This document shows, piece by piece, positions 35,601 to 47,600 of a DNA stretch of 64,000 nt (position 1 is the first letter of the stretch; each line of letters opens with the position of its first letter). A model generated the notes under the pieces. The model had not been told where the DNA came from, did not search any database, and worked only from the letters and a program-made list of their open reading frames with translations. The position numbers and the translations under genes are program-made. This stretch comes from Dromaius novaehollandiae (Eukaryota > Chordata > Aves > Casuariiformes > Dromaiidae): the NCBI RefSeq assembly GCF_036370855.1, contig NC_088099.1, forward strand, positions 77,603,218 through 77,667,217. The letters run 5' to 3'.

Positions 35601-38600
35601 ACAAACATCTCAAATTTACATGGGTCTAGGAGCTGCTACGAAATGGAAGTCCTTGTGTTCAGTACCACCCGCTCATTTCATCAAAGGCTTTTGCTGACTC
35701 CTGGCTGTAAAAGGATTGCTATGACTATCACCACTGATATAGCAATATGTGGCTGTAAATCTCTGTGGGTGATGATGTTTGCCAAAGAAATAATCCATCC
35801 TTTTTTTGTGTTGAAGAATTAGGGAACCTGATGGAAAAGAGCAGATTCTGCTGATCTGCAATAAATCAGGTAGAACAGACAACACAGAAGGCAGAAGCTC
35901 AGAGCAGAACTTGCAGATGCTGTGCACTCAAAAGTCAAACATTATTTCTTTTCCATTACTTTTTTTTAGGAAATACTTATGTCAGACACTGAGGTGGGTC
36001 CAGGTTTTTCCCTGAGCTATATCAATAATGAAATTTCTACTGAGCACTCCAGGAAGCATAACACAAGGTCAGTTGACTTCATAGCAAGCTGCCAAAGCTG
36101 CTAAGCCTATAGTCATGCAGAACGCTGGTCCCTGGTGGACTATTGGCTGCAAAACAGCAATGACTCATGTTTTGCTATTTTGCAGTAAAAAGTCTTAAAC
36201 TTATACAGTTCTAGAAGTCAGACACTGAGCTGTTACTTCTTTAAATTTCAGATGTTTATGATTTCAATCTGCTACGGTGATGGTGTTGTTAGCCTGGCAA
36301 CCTGGAGATCAGGCAGTCACTGAATACAAGATATTGAGTGAACTGCCATCTCTGATACAGGTTCGTGAGCTGAAGGGACTGTGACCTTATCTATACAACA
36401 CTGCTTGTTAGGCTGGTGCTCTCTAGTAGAGCTAATTTATATTTTTCACACAAAAATATAGCAAAACTTCTCTTGATTCCCAAAGAAAATAGTCTAGGAA
36501 TAACAGTATGTTGCTTCTCTCCCTACTCTCCCTGCCCAAAACAACAAACCCCATCAATCTGTTTTATGGCTGCAGATTGTAATGCAAATAAAAATATCTG
36601 TTCCTTTGTTACTCCCACTAAAGCTGTAGTAAAGACTGAAAAATTACGAAGATCCGTCTGTATGTAATTCAAGCAGAAGAGAAAAAGCAGACAGTAAAAA
36701 ACCATAACAGATCATTCTGTCCCACCTTAGACTTCAAAACTATGAAGGACAAAATGACACAAAATGTGACAGCAGACATGACAGATCTTATAGAGCATAT
36801 ATATTTTGTATGTATACCTGGTTAAGTGACTACAATATGTAAATAAAGTTCTACAGGTGCAGGATCTGATTCACACCACTACCAGCACACCATTCTCTCC
36901 ATTAATATGTCAGTGTGACACAGCATAAAAAGAGTAATTCAAGAAAATGTCAACTCCATTCTGTTTACTGTAGCTCTAAGAAATCTGTCTAGGCTTCTTG
37001 TGATAAGAACTTAAAAAATGCAAAACAGAAAGGTTGCAAGACACATGGAAGTTGTAACAGACACATTAGCTCTTCCCCCCCCCCCCCCTTTTTCTTTTTT
37101 TTTGGAACACCGTCATGTGAAAAGTCTATGACTCATTAACTGAAGGAAGACGACAATGGCATGAGGTAAGATTATCCCAATCTTGTACATGAAAGAGAAT
37201 GAGCATAGTTTTGTAACACATCTATGATGTGTTAATTCCCAGCCATAGCCAATGAAGGTGTGCAACTTCACTGTATCCAGACTGTGAAAGCCTAGAAGCT
37301 GATACCTGTGCTCTCTAACTTTCATATGTTGAACCAGTGTATCATTACATGGCACTGCTGTCATCCTCCTTGAATCAAAGAGCCATCACATCACAGACTG
37401 TAAGAAATTAAAGATCGACTTGTTCCCAGCAAAACAGAAAGTCACCAAAGGACTAGGCAGCTTTTGAAAGACTCTACCCTGAAACTACATTATAGAAATG
37501 GCCTGAAAGGGAAGGGAATGAACTGTATCTGTCAGATGTCAGAGGTCTGGGGAGATGAAGGGATACCTATGTGAAATGTATTACTATGCGAGAAGATAGG
37601 CAGGTACCTAGTGATTAAACATGCTCTCTTTTTTCCAAGATACTTTTCCTCTAATTTTTTTCCCCTGGGGCTGGGGAGCAATGCAGTGTTGGGGCATCAG
37701 CCCAACTGCTGTTTAAATTGACAGCTGATACACAGGGAACTGTGGGGAAACTCCGTCTTGAGCCCAATGACTCCTGAGCTGCCCAGGGCCTAGAGAAAAT
37801 GAACTGATACGAAATAGCCCTGGGGTGAGCAGTCTCCTGAGCCTGGCTACTCTAAAGAAACTTGCATCTTCAAATTTGGTCATTCAGAGAATTGGCCACA
37901 GTATTTTCATTCAAAATTACTGTAGAATAAATGATGCAGCTATACTCAGTGCCAGTTTACCTTGCATTTGAATGTTCATTTCAAAACATTCTCCCTGCCC
38001 CCCCGCCCAAAGGAAAAAAAAAAAAAAAAGGAAAAAGAAAAAGCCTTCCAAAAGCTTCAGTTGGTTCTTGTACAAAACACATTTCAATTAGAAGGAAAGA
38101 ACACACATGCACACACAAAATCTTACTCCCATCTCCCATTGCAGATCATAGCAGAAATGGTGGAAGTAAGCAAAGATCATGCAGATCTCTCCTACAGTCA
38201 GTACAGGTGCTTCTCTTCTGCAGCTTTATTGGCAGAAGCCATTAGTATAATGCTGGTTGTTTTTAAAATATCCTTCCTGCTTTCATTGCTGTAAACCACA
38301 TTTATAGTTTCAACACTTTTCTATGGAAACACAATTTGGCTCCACCCTTCTAGTGATACCTGACCTACTCAGTCAGGCTCAGGAGGTGTTATTCTGCTGA
38401 CACCACCCTCTCAGAACAGTGTCAGGTATCTTATAGCAAAGATAGTAATGATGTTTGCATTACTCGTTCCTCATACAATCACTTCTCTGTGTTTTATTTC
38501 CATGTTTGCAGAAGTCCTTAATTCTCTAGGCCCAGCCTTGCTGTTTTTCCTTATACTACAAAATACTTAAATCCTCCAGTTATAGCACTGAGTAAAATTA

Positions 38601-41600
38601 CTAAAAACATTCTAATGAAAAATCACTGCACACAGGATGTGTTTCTGTGCAACAGTGGGTGGCATCATGGAGGTCTACTTAAAAAGTATGAACCTCAAAC
38701 CTCTTATTTTTCCTTGAACATTTTTCTAGTCTCTCTTATCACAACCTCCCTTCCACCAGCCTCAGTGAGAACCAGCAAATAACTATTAATACAAGACAGA
38801 AAACAGGAGATGTAACTTTAAATTTCCCTCAGAAATAAAGTATCTACCTAAATAGGAGTCATGCTAATAGTTTTAAGAAGTAATCCTCTGTTTCTAGCAT
38901 TCCTCATCCAGGTTCTTTTTTTAGCAGCACTGTATGAGCCTGGTATTGAGGAGGTACAAATGTGGCAAGACGGGCTAGGAAGCACTTCTGTGAGAGCATG
39001 CTCCTTCAGGGCTAGGGTGGAAGGCATCTGTGCCACCCTGCCCATTGGTCCAGGTCCAGACCCAGGTTCTTCCCATCACTGTGACATTTCGGGGAGAACA
39101 TACAGTGAATTCCTTTTTTTTTTTTTTTTTTTTTATCTCAGGGATTCATAAGCTGCACTGTTTTCATGGGCAACATGGCACATTCTTTCACAGCAACACC
39201 ATTAGCCCCGGACAGAATACAGTCATCCGGTACTTGCCTTTGGTCTCCCAACACAGGAGAAATGACATGTGGCATCCTAAGAAGTCTGACAAACTACAGC
39301 CACCAAGACAGGCTGCAGTCTCTTGCATTAGTGGCAACTGAGAGTTCACTTATTTGAACACAGACAAAGGAAAGCCTGCCACAGAGCAATTTCTACAGGA
39401 CTGGAGGGAGGAAACAGCTGTCTCCTATTTCTTGGACTATGGGGATAAATGCATTTCCAGCCACAGCTTTAGACTGTGTAACTCCAAAAACCTGAATACA
39501 ATTTAAAGGTATTCTTGGGCCTGGAGAGGGGTCACACTAGAAGGCTCTTGTAGTTTAAAGCTTAAACTTTTTCTGAAACAAGGAATGCATCTGCTGGCAT
39601 TCTTACAGAACTCAGCAAGAGTCAAAACAAACAACAGCATCAAGCATCACCTTTTAGAGAGAATAAGTAGTATGCTAGAGGTTTACTGAGTTTTGCTTTA
39701 TCGGGGAAGGAAACTGGAAGAGACTGGCTCCCCTTGTTAAGCTCTTGAATAGATGCCTAATATAAGTTTCAGCCTCAGTGAGCAGGGTACAAATTAACTA
39801 TTTGGAACCAATTATATGAAAAAGAGAGAGGAAGAATGTACCAGCTACATAAAGGCAAAGACTAAGCCCAGACAGGAGAACAACTTCCTTTGCAGAAGTA
39901 GTTTTCTCATTCTGGTACTTTGAATGATCCTGCTATATAGAAAATGTAGTAGTCAAGGAGATAAAGTGAGAATTTTACAGAACAGAGGAGGATGTAGCTA
40001 AAACTTCTCAGCAACACACTCAGTCCTGTAGATAAAAAATAGCAATAAAACTGCTCAAAACTGGCAAGTTATGCATGGAAACAGTGTAGAAGAAAACAAA
40101 TGCAATCCAGAAGAGGACAGTCATTATATAATTTATGGAAGGATCTGTTTATTTGGTTTCTGGCTTTCTAAATGAGAACTCTGTGATTTGTAACTTTGGG
40201 GGCGGAAGCATGAACCATTAGAACTAATAAAGAAGGAAGAATTAAGCTCAGTCACTGAGTCACAGGCACTATGCAAACTTTGCCATACATCTGTGTTCCC
40301 TCATGTCACTCTGAAGTCTTGCTTCAGAGTCTTGCGAAGGGCAAAATGCCAAACAGTACTGGATCCTGTATTCCTCCCCCCACTTTTTTTATTATTATTT
40401 TTTTTTAATAGGAACAGGTACCCTTTAGGGACTTGAGCAAAGGAACCTAGCAATATCCCTGGGTCTAGAATTCAGTTACTAAATTTCCAGGTCCTTAAAA
40501 CTGGGTTTACAGTCTACAGAGGAGCTTATATCTCCCCTAGACTGTGTTGAAAATTCCAGAGAAAGATAAGAATAAAGAAAGCAAATGGTCACTTCTAATA
40601 TATGCCACCTGGTCTCTGAGCAGGCTAAGCATTAACCCTGCACACTGGAGAAGGAAGGAAAGAAGAGCCCATTGAACACAGTTCCAACTGAGTGCTCATC
40701 ATAGGCTGTCAGTGTGACTGAAGTTAAGCTTCTCAGGCATCCAAACTGAAGGTTGCCAATTAACATATTCCATTCATGATCAAAATGTACATGGAATATA
40801 TTTTTCTTTGAAAAATGAAGGCAAGGACAGGGCTCAAAGCCTTGAGGGAAAGCAGTGGAGACTAAGTGCAGCTTCCTTACACATTAGCCTGCGTCAGTTT
40901 GGTTTTTCCCCTTTTTGCCCCCACAAACAGGAACTTCTGTTTGGTGAGCAATGGCCATTTTTCCACCTTCCTCACCACAATGGGCCAGTGGTCTGCCCTC
41001 TCTTAGGCTTGTATAAACTAAGGATAAAGGTGAAGAACAAGGCACTGATGGCTTCTTTCTTTGCTCCCTTGGACATACAAGTAACATCCTTCTCCAGCGC
41101 TCCAGACAGCTCCGCAGTTGGGATGGTGGTATACAGTCATCTATGTGCTCAGTATGTCCCATTCCATGAACTGGGCTGTGGTGGTTGAATTTGAATAAAG
41201 TTTAAAAGAATAAAATTTACCTGGTTGATCATAGGATGCCCATGCTAGGTTTTCTCCACATTTTCCATTAGCAGACTCAGAGCTGTGTTTGAGGACCCTC
41301 GTGGTAGCCAGTTCTTCTGCATACCTAGCAAAGGAATCCACACATTATGTCACTGACCACAGCCAGAGACACGCTGAGAAGAGAAAGAGGAAGGAATGCA
41401 AACCAGGAATGATGTTAGAAGAGGAGGATTTAAGCTAACTAACTCAGTTCCAAATCCCTGAGGCCAAGAATGCTTTGAGCCTACATAGATCTAAGAGTCA
41501 GGAAAAGAGAAGGCCCAGAGGTCCAGTCATTTTCTCTGTCCTGCCTAAGAGCTTGTCTCACTACTGAGAGGGGCCAGGAGGAAACAACGGGCACAGATCT

Positions 41601-44600
41601 CCCTTCACCATTCTCTGTCCACATTTGAGAAACCCACAGGCTATCCTTAGCTGCAACTGCTGCAGTTAAAGGAAACTGAAGCACATGCAGGAACTGCTAC
41701 AAGTGCCAGCTCCAGATGTTTCTAGGGCACCGCATAGGCGTCACCTGCACAAGAGACAATGTGGCTTAGAAACCAGAATACAGATGAAGGCTTCATAAAC
41801 TGGGGGGAAGAGCAGAACCCAAGCCCTCTCAACCAGGCTACATTTGCTGTAGCCTGTCCTGGGATCTCTTCAGTGACATATCCAGCAGAATAAAAGGTAC
41901 ACTTAAATCAGTTTTAGCTGATAAGCAGAGACTTGCTGCAAGCATTGCGAGGCATAAGCTTAAATGTTCCTAATAAACAGACTAAAGTGGGGATTCACTA
42001 AAAGCAAGTGTAAAAAAGCCTACATTTAGGGGGAAAAAAAAATCACATATAAAACCCAGGAAGAATGTGCCAGGCAGCAGTACTGAAGAGAAGGGCAGCA
42101 GCATTGAAGAGAAGGGGACCACATGGAAAACCTGAGGTAACAATTGTGTATACTAACAAAAGGGTACACAGCACTGTTTTTATAGAAGGTAAGATGTGCA
42201 AGCCTGCAGTAAGACAAAAAATACATTGCACAATAGGATTAACAAGAATGTCCTGTGTAAAATGTAATTATTTTCTTTATTCAACATTTGAAAGGCTTCA
42301 GCACAGAGACCCTGAAACTGGAATGACCATTTCCTGTTTCCCACGGCACAAGAAATAGGAGGCAACGCACAAAATCATCACATAGTAGATTTAAAATCAA
42401 ATAAGACAATGCACTTTTTTCACAGAGTAAGCACTTATTGGAACTCATCACCATAGGATGATGCAGAGACCAAAGCACATATGAGCTTGAAAAAAAAATG
42501 GACAAATTTGGTGGTGGTGGGGGTGTCATAAAGGATTATTAAACACAAATGAAGATGACGTAACCTGATGCTTAGGAAATCCATTAGCTGCAATTTCCAG
42601 GAGGAGATAACAGGGGAAAGACCAGTACATTTGGTCTGTCCTATCACTTCTTCCCTAAACATGAAAGTACTGAAGTAATGAAACATTACTTCTTCCCTTC
42701 CCTCCTGGCATCTGTCAGAGACAGGATATTGGTCTAGCTGGACATTTTGGCCTGCATCAGTACTTTAGTTATTAAGTTCTGATTTCCTTTTGTCCTGTTC
42801 CTCTCCCCTTACTAAAAAGGGAGAGAGCATTTGGCTGATCCTGCAGCAAAATTGTTTCGTTTAGAAATAATGAAAACCTGTCAGTTGTTAGTCTGCTAGA
42901 TCCTGAACTAGATGATCTCTTCATGTTCCTTCATGCCCTATACTGCTGCAATTCTGTAATGTTTCTCTTCAGAGATTCACACATTACAAGCAAGCGGCAA
43001 GACTAGAACAAAGTAAACACAGCATGTGGACAAAGTTGCCAAGGATTTGAGATGAAGGATGCAATTAATTTGCTCTAGCTCAGGCATCTGAAAGTTTGAC
43101 ATCTGAATCTGAGATTGTCACCTTTACAGTTAATGGAGATAAACAGGTATCTGTGGAAGGTGACTCACCTCATACCTCATCCTAAAGCAGGGATCCGATA
43201 GTGAATTCATCTAACCTGTCTCAATTCTTGAGACTGAAAAGAATAGGAAACAGACCATTTTCAAACACAGATAGAGAAGTACAGCAAAGTACCACAGGTT
43301 ACAGACAACGACTGTTACCCTGCTTGTTAAGTGACAGGGCAGAGAAGATCATTTGCATTAAAGATACCAGATATATTTAAATAAAAGGCGAAGCTCTTTC
43401 TTGAATTTAGATTATGAAAAATCTGTCTTGAAATACGTGATTTCTTATATTTGATGTCTTCTATTCAGATCAAACCATTTCTGGTTCTTGCTATCAGCCA
43501 GTTGCACCAGTCTCTGAACAAGTGTCTTAGCAGTTAAGTTACTGACAGCAACTAAATACAGGTTTCCCACTGTTATGCTTCACAGTGGGGAGACTCAGCT
43601 GAGACCAGAGAAGACTGTGAGGAATTCCAGAAGGACCTAAAAATACCCAGCAAGGGCAATAGCATATTTAGAGATAAATACAGAGCAATGCACATTTGAC
43701 AGGAAAAACTGAACTATTCATACAAACTACCCGGTTTAAACCAACTGTAACTGCTTTGAAGGCACAAGGGCAATTGACAAGTCAATGAAATCTCTTCCTC
43801 ATTGTGAGGCAGCAAGTAAAAAAAAAAAAAAATAGAAACAAAACAAACCCTTGAAGAAGAAAAACCCAGAAGATTACAAAGCCATGCAGATGAGTCACTG
43901 GCATTCCATCTCTCAGAATACTGTATCCAGTTATCATAGTGTCTTAAAAGAATGTGGGGGGGAGGGGGGGGAAGACAGAATAAGAGTCTGCTTGCAACCA
44001 GAGGGCAAGTCTACATGCCATGTACACAGTTTTGTACAGCACAATACTTGGTAGAGATTTCTGATCTAGGAGTGAGGGAGCAGATGCATCCATGTAGCAG
44101 AAAGCAACACCATGATGAGACAGCAAATCAAGTTCTGGAATTGGTGTAGCCTCGCTGGCTCAAAGAACTCTGCATAGTTATGGTAGAAAGCCTAATAGGA
44201 GATAAGTTACTGTGTCTGCAGGGATCAGACTGGCCACTATTTAGTTATAATGAGGTGGGAAGACTTCTGATTTCTGAATAGTTTAATGAACATTTTCTCC
44301 ATTACATTTCCTTTGTACTGTGAGGACCTCTTCCCCCTCCTGAACAATGGAAGATCATGATAAATTTTCAAATCTACCCTCAAAAACGTTGCTATAAAGG
44401 GAAAGGACCATGTACAGTCAGACCATAAAAGTGATAGAAATCTCATTAGAGAAAAGAAAGGACTGAACTCACTGTTGCGCCCCTCTGTTTAACTTCTTGC
44501 AGAGTTTTAATGGGGGGACTCCATGTTTCTTCCGGTAGTCATTATGTGCCTTCAAGACCTCTTCAGCAAATTGTTTGGAAGCTGAAATCACATTTTTAAA

Positions 44601-47600
44601 AAAAGGAAAGGTCTGTCAAATAAAGACATCAGTGAAAATGGAAAAAGCATACCCTATAGATTGTGAAGCTAGTGCAGGTTGGACAGGTTAGTGGAAGAAC
44701 AGAAGCATACCACCTTCATTACCTTCGTGAGTAGAACAAAATGAACCATTAAATGCCTTCCATCCAAAAACTCTAGGTGACACTTCAAATGGGATAGTAT
44801 AGATCCATTAAAGGCTGAAGAAAAATGTAAACCTTCCTCAACAGCAAGGGACTTTAAGGTTAGTATGACTAATTTTCATTTTAAGATTTCTTTGCACTGC
44901 ATGACCATTGCAAAGAAGTCTCAGGGTAAATTAGAATTAGATTCTTTGAGAAGATGCACTAGAAAGGCAAGTTATTTTCATTTTATACAAGAATTTTCTG
45001 TATTTATCAAGACACCATTAAAAAAAAATGGAGATATTAAAACGTGTAGAGATTTGCAAATACTTTGAAACCTGCACCATTCTTATTAGTTATATAATAT
45101 GAATTCTTAGAGAGCTCAAAATACACCTCCTTTTAAGACAAATAACTGTCACAAGCAGCCAGTGGCAACAAAGGAAATAATTTGCTGGGGAGGATTTTTT
45201 TCTGTACTAGGGTGTATTTGGTAAATAAATGAACTCTGAATTTATTGCAAAAGCTTTAAAAGGGCTCATGTTCGTACCTTGGAAAACCTGGGAATTTCAG
45301 TAGCCCAAGGCAGAGGACAAGTGACAAGTCACAGTGGCAAACCAGAATTAATTCATTTTGACAGCAATTTTGTGTTACCTCCCTTCACACCTTTGCAGAA
45401 CTTTCCCACACTTCACAGAAAAAGAATCTTCCCCAAAGGTGCCCTGTGGAGTTCTCTGTTTTGAGAGAAATTTGTAATCCAAAGCAGGGTGTTGGGACAG
45501 AGAGAGGGGTATAGGCACATCTTTAGAAGAGAAAGGAAGATTTCACTTTCTCTGTACTGCTGAAGCTTCTGAACAGGCCAAGATATATTCAAATATCAAC
45601 TCTGCATTTACAGTGGACAGATTTCTACATTTAATGATTGACCAGCTTCATTTTCAAATACCCTAATTAGCAGGATTCCCATCACTTTGCTTGTAAAATA
45701 CTTTCGGAGCCCTGATAGACCTCATGTATAGACAGTTTTTCCTGTTATTAACCTTACTTTTCCCAAGTTCTTTTCAATACTCTTGATTCTAACAACTATA
45801 ATCAATAATTTATAGAGTGTATACTATTCTGTTGTTTTTAATGATGTGTTTTCCCCCAATGTAGTTGTCCTTTTGCATATACTGTTCTTGTAACTTTTTC
45901 CAAAAGTAATTCCAAAACCCAACCCACATTCATGCTTTAAGCTGTTCTCAGAGAGTTCTCTCTAGTTTCCCAGTACCTTTCAGATAATATGGCAGCCTAG
46001 GGTAAGTTCAATATCCAAATACACATAGAAAGCCATTACTGTTTCACTCAGTGCTTTAGAACTTATGGATGCAGTTTGAAGTTGGGTTGATCTTTTCTGG
46101 ATGAAAGTGTTAGTACAGACATAGATCTAACGTATTCTCCATCAACATGCTTCCAAGCTAGATTCTCTGGTATAAATTGCTGGCATAAGGTGCCCAGGAA
46201 TTAAGCAGCAGGAATTCCGTTGAGTGATAATAGATCTGCCAACCACCTCTCTCTTCCTGCACTTTACTTCCCACATCCCACCTTTCCCTTCAATTTTAAT
46301 GAGTCATAATGGGCACACAAATTGCACATCAGATAGAATAGGTACCTCCACTTTGGTTCTTAAAAATCGATACACCCTTTTGCTAACAAGTCTGTCCAAT
46401 CATTCTTACTATGATTGCTCCTAGCTCACAGATTCCATTAGGCCAGAAGTCTTAAATCTGCTGCATTGCCTACTTTCAAAGCTTCTGTCACAGGTTACTG
46501 AGAAAAGCAAGCTTACAGCCAGGTGGCTTAACTTCATTGTGCTGGGGTCCATGTCTACAGCAGGGAAATTTTAAGACAGCCTGCAATACAAGACATTAGA
46601 AACTACATCACATTCTTCAAGCTGCTTTTTTTTGCACAAAACTACTTTAGCGCTTGTGGCTGACATCACCTAGGCTTAAAACCTCATCTGCTCAGCATTA
46701 AATAGTGGATAAATAATTTGACCTGCAAGTGTAAAAGTTGTTATTCAAATGGTTTGTTTCCAATTACGATAACACAAGAATCAAACTCCAGAAAAAAGCT
46801 TAAAGTCTATTGAAATGCAGATTTTGTCAATTGTTGGTCCATCCGTTAATGCAAATATTGAACAATCCAGTTCTGTATTAAGATTTTGACCTACAAAGAC
46901 CAAAAATTATGGACATAACCGACAGTTTCTTCAAGCCATGGCAGACACAGCTTTGCTGTGCCTTGAGACCCTCCATCCTCCTCCTCCCTTCCCTCAAAAG
47001 CAATTGCTACAGAAACACTTATCTACCATGACTCAAGCTCACACGCTAACCTCCTCTCTCTCACGTGCTAGTTCTCCTGTGCATTCTGATGTGTGGGGAG
47101 GGACTCCCAACTGCCAAATGTATTTCAGATTTGTTTTGGAAGACATGTTAAGTTTTTCCATTTTATCCATGTTCCATATACTGAGAAGCCAGACATTAAA
47201 AGTGAGAGTTAATGGGAGTTTTCAGGCTCCCACCCAGATGGGAACAACTTCCCAAAAAGCTTTGGAGCAGCATTTTTTTTCCCTTCACATAGACTACTTA
47301 AGCTGCTAGGAAAAAAAAATATATTTCCTAATGCCAGGAAGCTGTTTCAGATCATGAATCATTATAGAACTTTTTTTTTTTAAGCTGTTAGATACAGTTG
47401 CTTGTTTCTCATTATTCACACATTTACCTGTTTTCATTCTTCTGGAATGTCAGCTAAGATGGACAGCACATGACAATGAATGTCCAGGCTATGATGTGGT
47501 ATAGAGCACACCCTGCAGCTATGTTTTCTGCCTTTCATTGGTTCCATTGACCAATTTTGAGTGACCACGGAAAAGTGAGCAGGGGCATCTAGGCTGACTT

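Larger units (their letters stand above)
33815..41220 (-). other. GLIPR2: GLIPR2 intron 3
   Basis: 7.4 kb. It holds a 14-nt C run followed by T runs at 37075-37102, an A run at 38014-38029, a 21-nt T run at 39114-39134 and a possible old SINE remnant around 35186-35283. No coding exon recognised. Confidence 0.85.
41325..44472 (-). other. GLIPR2: GLIPR2 intron 2
   Basis: 3.1 kb, containing two CR1 LINE 3' fragments, a 21-bp near-perfect tandem repeat at 42074-42115 and a G-rich run at 43946-43971. Confidence 0.9.

Noticed and set aside
46938-47309. 123-codon + strand frame in GLIPR2 intron 1
   Set aside because: No recognisable domain; low-complexity proline stretch and random composition.
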